NCBI GenBank assembly: GCA_946999025.1
Contig: CAMQBP010000166.1
Coordinates: forward strand, 1 to 5,129
Source: an uncultured Prevotella sp.
Lineage (GTDB): Bacteria > Bacteroidota > Bacteroidia > Bacteroidales > Bacteroidaceae
Direction: 5' to 3'
Length of the DNA: 5,129 bases
In this document: in pieces, positions 1 through 5,004 of the stretch
Layout: each line of letters begins with the position of its first letter
How positions within the stretch are numbered: position 1 is the stretch's first letter
Notes under the pieces: generated by a model
The model's database searches: none
Told to the model about the DNA's origin: nothing
Seen by the model: the letters and a program-made list of their open reading frames with translations, nothing else
Program-made: the position numbers and the translations under genes

Positions 1-133
1 ACGAGGCAACATCTCCTTGAAGCAAATATCCGTAGTATTCCTTGGCTGCGCGTGCCGCCACCTCACCTTCATCAAGAGAAGATGTACAGGCGACAAACAC
101 CATGGCGACAAACAAATAGAGAAGTTTTTTCAT
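1..133 (-). CDS. Putative lipoprotein, N-terminal part (runs off the left edge)
   Basis: Only the first 44 residues are in the window. The start is MKKLLYLFVAMVFVACTSSL: a Lys-Lys n-region, a hydrophobic stretch and a lipobox (FVAC) with the lipidated cysteine at residue 16, so this is a signal-peptidase-II lipoprotein. Residues 17-22 (TSSLDE) form a short polar linker, and residues 23-44 (GEVAARAAKEYYGYLLQGDVAS) look like a first amphipathic helix, as in many small NTF2-like Bacteroidetes lipoproteins. That family resemblance is only an impression, because the rest of the protein is missing. The ATG is the only start that gives a complete signal peptide. No clear Shine-Dalgarno sequence precedes it, only an A-rich stretch. 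The gene is co-directional with der, but the 262-base repeat-filled spacer makes simple operon membership uncertain; any transcript from der would carry the repeats as this gene's leader. Confidence 0.8.
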   Translation of the reverse strand, partial: MKKLLYLFVAMVFVACTSSLDEGEVAARAAKEYYGYLLQGDVAS

Positions 134-151
134 TTTACTGCTATTCTTTAC

Positions 152-231
152 AAGTAGTTAGTGGGAGATAATCATCTAACAGGGAGTTAGCAGAAGTTAA
201 CTGGAGTTACGGGGGAGTTAGCGGACATTAG
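152..231. repeat. Direct repeat, copy 1 (longer version)
   Basis: This copy begins with AAGTAGTTAGT (152-162) and ends with GGGGAGTTAGCGGACATTAG (212-231). Both end blocks are identical to those of the second copy at 243-294. The interior is about 28 bases longer than in that copy, with extra GGAGTTA-like units. A run of eight T (235-242) separates the two copies. Confidence 0.8.
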
Positions 232-242
232 ATATTTTTTTT

Positions 243-294
243 AAGTAGTTAGTAGGAGTTAACAGGAGTTACAAGGGGAGTTAGCGGACATTAG
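243..294. repeat. Direct repeat, copy 2 (shorter version)
   Basis: This copy begins with AAGTAGTTAGT (243-253) and ends with the same 20-mer (275-294) as copy 1. Between them lie two GGAGTTA units. It is the nearest partner for the inverted arm at 349-365. Confidence 0.8.
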
Positions 295-348
295 TTCATT
301 AAATCCAATTAACATCCTCATTAACTCCCGATAAAAACATTTGTACAT

Positions 349-365
349 TAACTCCTGCTAACTCC
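349..365 (-). repeat. Inverted-repeat arm facing both direct-repeat copies
   Basis: Read on the minus strand this arm is GGAGTTAGCAGGAGTTA. It is the inverted partner of 255-271 and also of 183-199, each with one difference in 17. In leftward RNA each difference gives a G.U pair, so both alternative 17-bp stems stay fully paired. The arm starts about 30 bases after the der stop codon, in the expected 3' untranslated region. Confidence 0.7.
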
Positions 366-395
366 AATTCACTCCCAATCACTCCCCTCAAAAAA

Positions 396-1709
396 TTACT
401 TCTGTCGAATAAATACGTTGATGGGACAGCCCGTCAACGTCCAGTTCTCGCGAATCTTGTTCTCCAGGAACCGACGATAGTTCTCCTTCACATACTGCGG
501 CAGATTGGCATAAAACACGAACGAGGGAATCTGCGTGTTGGGCAGTTGCGTGCAATATTTTATCTTGATATACTTTCCCTTGATGGATGGCGGCGGTGTT
601 TCCTCGATGATGGGAAGCATCACCTCGTTGAGCTTGGAGGTTCCGATGCGCAACTTACGGTTGAGGTACACCTGCTTAGCCGTTTCCAGTACTTTGAAGA
701 TGCGCTGCTTGGTGAGGGCAGAAGCGAAGATGATGGGGAAGTCTGCGAATGGAGCCATGCGCTCGCGGATGGCGTTCTCAAAGGTCTTGATGACCTTGTG
801 ATCCTTATCCTCCACCAAGTCCCACTTGTTGACCACCACTACCAACGACTTATTGTTCTTCTGAATGAGTTGGAAGATGTTCATGTCCTGCGACTCGATG
901 CCTCGTGTGGCATCAATCATGAGGATGCACACGTCACTATTCTCAATGCTGCGGATGCTGCGCATCACCGAATAAAACTCAAGATCCTCTGAGACTTTAT
1001 TCTTTCTACGGATGCCGGCTGTATCGACCAGGTAGAAGTCAAATCCAAACTTGTCAAACCGCGTATAGATGCTGTCACGCGTGGTGCCGGCTATTTCGGT
1101 CACGATGTGGCGATCCTCACCGATAAAGGCATTGATAAGACTGCTCTTGCCAGCATTGGGTCGGCCCACGACAGCAAAACGGGGAATGTCTTCTTCCAGC
1201 ACTTCCTTGTCATCCGCCGGGAGCTTTTCCAACACCAAATCCAGCAAATCACCCGTACCGCCACCCGTGGCTGCACTGATACACTGTGGCTCGCCCAGAC
1301 CCAACCGATAAAACTCGGCCGCCGTATAATACTCGGCACTATTGTCTACCTTGTTGCCCACCAGGATGACGGGCAGCTTTGTTCGACGTAAAATCTGCGC
1401 CACGTCGGCATCCCAGTCGGTCAATCCGTTTTGCACATCCACCATGAAGAGCACCAGGTCGGCCTCTTCGGTAGCCACGATGACCTGTCTGCGGATGGCG
1501 TCTTCAAAAACATCATCCGAGTTGACCACCCAGCCTCCGGTATCCACCACGGAGAACTCACGTCCGTTCCAACTACATTTTCCATACTGACGGTCGCGGG
1601 TGGTACCGGCAGTATCACTTACAATCGCCTTGCGCGACTGTGTTAAACGGTTAAATAATGTGGACTTACCTACATTGGGACGTCCAACGATTGCTACTAA
1701 TTTTGCCAT
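396..1709 (-). CDS. der: Ribosome-associated GTPase Der (EngA), tandem G domains
   Basis: This 437-residue protein is essentially the same length as the B. subtilis form. It carries the two consecutive GTPase domains that define Der, which acts in the cytoplasm in late assembly of the 50S subunit. G domain 1: P-loop GRPNVGKS at 9-16, DTGG at 56-59, NKVD at 119-122, SAA at 145-147. G domain 2: P-loop GRPNAGKS at 182-189, DTAG at 229-232, NKWD at 294-297, SAL at 330-332. A KH-like C-terminal domain spans roughly 355-437 and ends in a basic tail. All nucleotide-binding motifs are intact. The chosen ATG starts the family-typical MAKLVAIVGRPN. A GGGGGAGG stretch lies 13 bases upstream of it, inside an inverted repeat, and could be a distant ribosome site. 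Der is the last cluster gene, 248 bases after era. Confidence 0.97.
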   Translation of the reverse strand: MAKLVAIVGRPNVGKSTLFNRLTQSRKAIVSDTAGTTRDRQYGKCSWNGREFSVVDTGGWVVNSDDVFEDAIRRQVIVATEEADLVLFMVDVQNGLTDWDADVAQILRRTKLPVILVGNKVDNSAEYYTAAEFYRLGLGEPQCISAATGGGTGDLLDLVLEKLPADDKEVLEEDIPRFAVVGRPNAGKSSLINAFIGEDRHIVTEIAGTTRDSIYTRFDKFGFDFYLVDTAGIRRKNKVSEDLEFYSVMRSIRSIENSDVCILMIDATRGIESQDMNIFQLIQKNNKSLVVVVNKWDLVEDKDHKVIKTFENAIRERMAPFADFPIIFASALTKQRIFKVLETAKQVYLNRKLRIGTSKLNEVMLPIIEETPPPSIKGKYIKIKYCTQLPNTQIPSFVFYANLPQYVKENYRRFLENKIRENWTLTGCPINVFIRQK

Positions 1710-1719
1710 ATTGAAAAAA

Positions 1720-1734
1720 AAGCCTCCCCCAACC
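1720..1734 (-). repeat. Inverted partner of the GC-rich repeat, next to the der start
   Basis: On the plus strand this is AAGCCTCCCCCAACC. It matches the reverse complement of 1929-1943 (AAGCCTCCCCCAGCC) at 14 of 15 positions, so the two form an inverted pair about 194 bases apart. In leftward RNA this copy reads GGUUGGGGGAGGCUU, contains an SD-like GGAGG 13 bases ahead of the der ATG, and runs into eight U. Confidence 0.7.
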
Positions 1735-1905
1735 TTTTTAGATATACTTATTCGTTCTTATTCATCACAGCTCCTTCATATAAAAAAGTTCGTTTGTTGT
1801 CAAAAACAATCATGTTCTTCTGTTTCAACAACATTTCCCTTGAAGGAAAGAGCCTTTTTATCCATACTTCTATCAAACCACCCCCATCCAGCCTTTCACC
1901 TCGAT

Positions 1906-1942
1906 AGCCTGCTCCCCTCCTTCGGAGGGGCTGGGGGAGGCT
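1906..1942. repeat. GC-rich REP-like hairpin in the era-der spacer
   Basis: The core is CCCCTCC (1914-1920), loop TTC, GGAGGGG (1924-1930): a perfect 7-bp stem. An outer AGCCT (1906-1910) pairs with AGGCT (1938-1942) across an asymmetric internal loop. It stands out against the AT-rich remainder of the spacer and begins only 15 bases after the era stop codon. Its layout resembles short dispersed palindromic elements of bacterial genomes. There is no U tract on the leftward strand, so it is not a standard intrinsic terminator. The rest of the spacer (about 1735-1905) is AT-rich; I see no gene or TAnnTTTG box in it. Confidence 0.7.
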
Positions 1943-1957
1943 TCCTTCCTCTCCTCC

Positions 1958-2839
1958 TCACTCCGGATTATACCCGAAGCTACTAAGTTCTTTCTGCGAG
2001 CTGCGCCAGTCTTTATCCACCTTGACAAAGGTTTCGAGGTACACCTTCTTGTCAAAAAACTTCTCCAGGGTCTTGCGAGCCTCGGTGCTTACCTTCTTCA
2101 GCGCCACGCCCTGATGACCAATGATGATGCCTTTCTGCGATTCGCGCTCCACATAGATCACCGCATTGATGTGAATTTGCTTGGCCGACTCCTTGAATTG
2201 CTCTACCCTCACCTCCACCGAATAAGGTATCTCCTTGTCATAATACAGTAAAATCTTTTCGCGGATGATCTCACTGACAAAGAATTTGGCGGGCTTATCC
2301 GTCAGCTGGTCCTTGTCGAAATAAGGAGGACTGTCGGGCAAGAGTTCCTGAATGCGTTTGAGCAGCATGTCCACACCAAACTTATTAGCAGCCGAAATGG
2401 GAAGAATCTCGGCATTGGGCAGTAGCGAATGCCACTTCTCCACCAGCTGGCCAACTGTCTTTTGGTTGCTCGCATCAATCTTGTTGATGACCAAGATAAC
2501 CGGAATGGTCATCGTCCTCACCTTTTCAAGAAAGTCGGCATTCTTCTCCGGATCTTCCACCACATCGGTTACATACAACAGGATGTCAGCGTCGGCCAGT
2601 GCCGATTCAGAGAAAGCCAGCATGTACTCCTGCATCTTGTAATTGGGTTTCAACACGCCCGGGGTGTCTGAGAACACTATCTGCATGTCGTCGGTGTTCA
2701 CGATTCCCATGATGCGATGCCGGGTGGTCTGGGCCTTGAACGTCGCAATGGAGATGCGCTCGCCCACCAACTGGTTCATCAGCGTCGACTTGCCCACGTT
2801 TGGGTTGCCCACAATGTTTACAAAACCTGCCTTGTGCAT
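1958..2839 (-). CDS. era: GTPase Era, 16S rRNA-binding ribosome assembly factor
   Basis: At 293 residues this is normal length for Era, which binds the 3' end of 16S rRNA and acts in maturation of the 30S subunit. G domain: P-loop GNPNVGKS at 11-18, switch I QTTRHR at 37-42, DTPG at 58-61, NKID at 119-122 and SA at 149-150. A C-terminal KH domain spans about 195-280, with the RNA-binding GxxG loop as GHQG at 241-244 and the family ending FVKVDKDWR at 271-279. All motifs are present and I see no frameshift. The start MHKAGFVNIVGNPN fits the family. The gene lies 83 bases after fabH, and a terminator-like hairpin in that gap ends 22 bases ahead of the ATG. I found no promoter of the Bacteroidetes type in the gap, so expression probably depends on read-through or on an unrecognised promoter. 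Confidence 0.97.
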   Translation of the reverse strand: MHKAGFVNIVGNPNVGKSTLMNQLVGERISIATFKAQTTRHRIMGIVNTDDMQIVFSDTPGVLKPNYKMQEYMLAFSESALADADILLYVTDVVEDPEKNADFLEKVRTMTIPVILVINKIDASNQKTVGQLVEKWHSLLPNAEILPISAANKFGVDMLLKRIQELLPDSPPYFDKDQLTDKPAKFFVSEIIREKILLYYDKEIPYSVEVRVEQFKESAKQIHINAVIYVERESQKGIIIGHQGVALKKVSTEARKTLEKFFDKKVYLETFVKVDKDWRSSQKELSSFGYNPE

Positions 2840-2861
2840 AAGCTGCTACTTGTTTGAGAAG

Positions 2862-2901
2862 AAAAAAGCGCATTCTTTACGTGGAAAGGATGCGCTTTCT
2901 T
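2862..2901 (-). terminator. Intrinsic terminator or attenuator between fabH and era
   Basis: On the minus strand AAGCGCAT (2897-2890) pairs with ATGCGCTT (2873-2866). After one C/A mismatch, CTTT pairs with AAAG, closing a 6-base loop. The 3' arm runs into six U (2867-2862), and the flanking A-rich side can extend the stem. It starts about 20 bases after the fabH stop codon. Leftward orientation is clear from the U tract; there is no comparable tract for the plus strand. Confidence 0.8.
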
Positions 2902-2922
2902 ATTCTGGAATTTCACAATTCG

Positions 2923-3942
2923 TTATTTCCTCGTCACGGCGTCAGCGCCATCGTAAGCCCACTTGAAGAATGAAGCTCCGTGTACGAATCCGGCTCCGAA
3001 AGCGGTGAAGATGACGTTGTCACCCTTCTTCAGTTTGCTTTCATAGTCCCAAAGAGCCAACGGAATGGTTGCGGCACTGGTATTGCCATAGTGCTGAATG
3101 TTGATAGCCACCTTGTCCATCGGGAGCTCTGCACGTTTGGCCACGGCCTCAATGATGCGCAAATTGGCCTCGTGAGGTACCACCCAATCCACATCAGCTG
3201 CCAAAAGGTTATTACGCTTCATAATCTCCAACACGTCGTTGCTCATGTCGGTCACCGCATAGCGGAACACCGACCGTCCCTCTTGATAGAGGTAGTGCAG
3301 ATGATGGTCAACCGTGAAGTGTGAGGCAGGACAAACGCTGCCACCAGCCTTCATGTGCAAGAACGGAAGTCCTTTACCATCGGTACGGAAGAACATGTCC
3401 TGCATGCCCAGCTCTCCGTCCTCGGATGCTTCCACCAAAACGGCACCTGCGCCATCTCCGAAGAGAACGCAAGTCTGTCGGTCCTGATAATCAACGAGCG
3501 ATGACATCTTGTCCGCTCCGATAACTATCACCTTCTTGCAACGCCCACTCTCCACGATGCTACATGCCGTGCTCAGTGCATACATGAACCCGCAGCAAGC
3601 TGCTTCAAAATCAAAGGCGAAAGCGTTTTTCAGTCCCAACTTACCCAACACGATGGATGCCGTGGAAGGGAATTTGTAGTCGGGCGTCGTCGTTGCAACG
3701 ATGAGTGCGTCGATGGTGTCGGGATCTACCCCGGTTTTCTGAATCAACTGCTTGGCGGCCTTACGCCCCAAGTAACTGGTTCCGAGGCCTTCTTCCTTCA
3801 GGATGCGGCGTTCTTTGATACCAACACGAGTAGTAATCCATTCGTCGCTGGTGTCAACCATTCGTGAGAGTTCCTCATTATCGAGAACATAGTCAGGAAC
3901 GTATCCCCCAACGCCGGTAATAATCGCGTTGATTTTTCCCAT
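2923..3942 (-). CDS. fabH: Beta-ketoacyl-ACP synthase III (FabH)
   Basis: FabH condenses an acyl-CoA starter with malonyl-ACP, the initiating step of type II fatty-acid synthesis in the cytoplasm. The catalytic triad is visible: Cys116 in EAACCGF, His257 in PHEAN and Asn287 in HYGNTSAA. The thiolase-fold landmarks TTTPDY (84-89) and FGDGAGAV (161-168) are also present. Two details differ from E. coli: Cys117 replaces the Ala after the nucleophile, and the usual PHQAN reads PHEAN. At 339 residues the protein is about 20 longer than E. coli FabH, mostly in a C-terminal tail after the glycine-rich FGAGFVHGASF. Its ATG overlaps the rpmF stop codon by one base (TAATG), which suggests translational coupling and supports this start. 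A strong hairpin follows the stop. Confidence 0.96.
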   Translation of the reverse strand: MGKINAIITGVGGYVPDYVLDNEELSRMVDTSDEWITTRVGIKERRILKEEGLGTSYLGRKAAKQLIQKTGVDPDTIDALIVATTTPDYKFPSTASIVLGKLGLKNAFAFDFEAACCGFMYALSTACSIVESGRCKKVIVIGADKMSSLVDYQDRQTCVLFGDGAGAVLVEASEDGELGMQDMFFRTDGKGLPFLHMKAGGSVCPASHFTVDHHLHYLYQEGRSVFRYAVTDMSNDVLEIMKRNNLLAADVDWVVPHEANLRIIEAVAKRAELPMDKVAINIQHYGNTSAATIPLALWDYESKLKKGDNVIFTAFGAGFVHGASFFKWAYDGADAVTRK

Positions 3943-4127
3943 TATTCAGCTACTTCCTTTTCAATCGCAACTTTACCTCTGTAGTATCCACAAGTAGGAC
4001 AAACGGTGTGGTAAACATAGTATGCTCCACAGTTAGGGCAAACTGCCAATGTAGGAGCTACAGCCTTATCATGGGTTCTTCTTTTCAGTGTACGAGTCTT
4101 CGACTGTCTTCTTTTAGGATGTGCCAT
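3942..4127 (-). CDS. rpmF: 50S ribosomal protein L32 (bL32), zinc-ribbon form
   Basis: This 61-residue protein begins MAHPKRRQSKTRTLKRRTHD, the strongly basic L32 N-terminus that binds 23S rRNA. It has two CxxC pairs, CPNC at 30-33 and CPTC at 43-46, which form the zinc ribbon, so this is the zinc-binding (C+) version of L32. The C-terminal tail is short and acidic (EKEVAE). It follows the DUF177 gene by 6 bases and shares one base with fabH. The order DUF177 - rpmF - fabH is widespread in bacteria. The ribosome site is not SD-like: only AAGAAA precedes the ATG. Confidence 0.97.
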   Translation of the reverse strand: MAHPKRRQSKTRTLKRRTHDKAVAPTLAVCPNCGAYYVYHTVCPTCGYYRGKVAIEKEVAE

Positions 4128-4133
4128 TTTCTT

Positions 4134-4667
4134 TTAATCTTTAATTATTGTTTTTAATTTTTCTAATCCAGCCCAGCGCGGATTCACAGGCTCTTCACCG
4201 CCCTCCAAACTACTTCGGGTAGCCGAAAGCTCTTGCAGCTTTTTCATCATCGCAGGATTGCATTTTCCAGGTGCATGCACATGCTTGATGGGGACGCTGA
4301 GATCTATAAATTCATAGATGAACCACGAGATGTCGAGCACGCCTTCGCGCTCAGGCACTACGATTAGGTCATCATCGTCTGAGTATTCTTCACCAAATTT
4401 CGCCATGAGCTTATTTTCCGTATCGATGGGTTGTTGCATTTCATCAAGACACAAGTCACAGGTCACGATGACGAACCCCCGGATATGGAAAGTGAGCTCA
4501 AAACTGCCGGCCATCCTGCGTATGGACAGTGCGACAGAAAGATTGCCTTTTTGGATGTCGGGAGCCTCGATGGCTTCAAAATACGCATCGTCAAGCTCGA
4601 ATTCATAGGTCGCAACCTGCTCGGTCAAAGCTTTCAAGTCAATCTTAAACGGCTCTAAATCACGCAT
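4134..4667 (-). CDS. DUF177/YceD-family protein, predicted 23S rRNA accumulation factor
   Basis: This 177-residue protein has DUF177 hallmarks: a CDLCL motif (C70, C73) in the centre, acidic stretches, a HAPGKC segment (C136) and the terminal NPRWAGLEKLK. YceD-family proteins lie next to rpmF in many bacteria and are linked to 23S rRNA and large-subunit accumulation; that role here is inferred from family and position. Cys70, Cys73 and Cys136 could bind a metal, but this is speculative. I chose the ATG at 4667 (MRDLEPFKIDLKAL) over an in-frame ATG 17 codons upstream at 4718. The upstream stretch lies across a well-formed promoter box (4685-4692), and residues 1-10 from the chosen start match the usual family beginning. 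It is the first gene of the cluster. Confidence 0.9.
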   Translation of the reverse strand: MRDLEPFKIDLKALTEQVATYEFELDDAYFEAIEAPDIQKGNLSVALSIRRMAGSFELTFHIRGFVIVTCDLCLDEMQQPIDTENKLMAKFGEEYSDDDDLIVVPEREGVLDISWFIYEFIDLSVPIKHVHAPGKCNPAMMKKLQELSATRSSLEGGEEPVNPRWAGLEKLKTIIKD

Positions 4668-5004
4668 AATTATACTTTGGAGTGCAAAGTTACAAATATT
4701 TTCCGACATGCTCATCACTTAGGGAAAAAAATGTTGATTTTTGACACTAAACAATCTTTTTTGAAATGAAAAAGCCGTGGCAACCAATCACTTAAAGCAG
4801 ACTGAAAGCCCAAAAACATATAGACCTAACGAGGCGCTCTGGGCAAGCGCACAAAATGGCATGCGACCTGCAAGGGCAAAAGCAAAGACAAGCGCATTGA
4901 CTTTAGCGCACAAGCTCATTGCATTTGAGCACCAAAGACACTGGGATTGGCGCGCAAGGTCAATGCTTTTGCAGCGGAGGTATAGAGCGTTGACACAGAG
5001 AGGC
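4668..5004. other. 337-base spacer between the histidine kinase and DUF177 genes, rich in short repeats
   Basis: The part next to DUF177 (4668-4775) is AT-rich and holds the promoter. The part at 4776-5004 is richer in GC and patterned. AGCGCACAA occurs at 4846-4854 and 4905-4913, CAAGCGCA at 4844-4851 and 4889-4896, and GCGCA four times between 4847 and 4956. Inverted pairs are GCGCT/AGCGC (4834-4838/4846-4850), GCTCA/TGAGC (4914-4918/4926-4930), GCATTGAC/GTCAATGC (4894-4901/4959-4966) and GCACCAA/TTGGCGC (4929-4935/4947-4953). No clear intrinsic terminator with a U tract was seen for the kinase gene. I support no protein gene here. Confidence 0.65.
4685..4692 (-). promoter_or_regulatory. 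Bacteroidetes-type promoter (-7 box) for the DUF177-rpmF-fabH cluster
   Basis: Minus-strand TAACTTTG matches the TAnnTTTG -7 consensus of the Bacteroidetes primary sigma factor exactly and is followed by CA. The -33 region has only GTG where TTG is expected, so that part is weak. The box ends 17 bases before the ATG at 4667. With a start a few bases after the box, the leader would be only about 10-13 nucleotides. An inverted repeat ACTTTG-N5-CAAAGT (4674-4690) covers most of the -7 box and the likely transcription start. Confidence 0.75.

Larger units (their letters stand above)
151..388. repeat. GGAGTTA repeat cluster filling the der-lipoprotein spacer
   Basis: The heptamer GGAGTTA occurs on the plus strand at 183-189, 203-209, 214-220, 255-261, 265-271 and 277-283. 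Its reverse complement TAACTCC lies at 322-328, 349-355 and 359-365, with CACTCCC variants at about 370-387. The left part is therefore in one orientation and the right part in the other, so the whole block is an imperfect large inverted repeat. Spacing between heptamers is short and irregular (10-20 bases). No reading frame of note crosses it. It occupies nearly all of the 262 bases between the der stop codon and the lipoprotein start. The function is unknown; it may be a dispersed intergenic element or an RNA structure in a leader or trailer. Confidence 0.8.

Noticed and set aside
151..388. CRISPR array
   Set aside because: Repeats are only 7 bases, irregularly spaced by a few bases, and change orientation; there are no unique spacers of uniform length and no cas genes.
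1697..1704. Plus-strand TAATTTTG matching the -7 consensus
   Set aside because: It lies within the first codons of der and faces no plus-strand gene, so it is most likely chance.
1790..1836. TGTTGT/ACAACA and TTTCC/GGAAA short inverted pairs in the era-der spacer
   Set aside because: Stems of only 5-6 AT-rich pairs are expected by chance in a spacer this size.
1600..1986. A 128-codon plus-strand frame across the der start, the spacer and the era end
   Set aside because: It is antisense to two certain genes at both ends and reads through the GC-rich palindrome; no plausible protein features.
1873..2055. A 60-codon minus-strand frame at the end of era
   Set aside because: It is an alternative frame of the era 3' end continuing through the repeat; no ribosome site or recognisable domain.
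4668..4718. A longer DUF177 protein starting at 4718 (17 extra N-terminal residues)
   Set aside because: The extra codons run across the -7 promoter box at 4685-4692, and the family-typical beginning is MRDLEPFKIDLK at 4667.
4741..4790. Possible terminator of the histidine kinase near the GCCACGGC and U5 stretch
   Set aside because: The only local stem is 3 bp with a 2-base loop; not stable enough to call.
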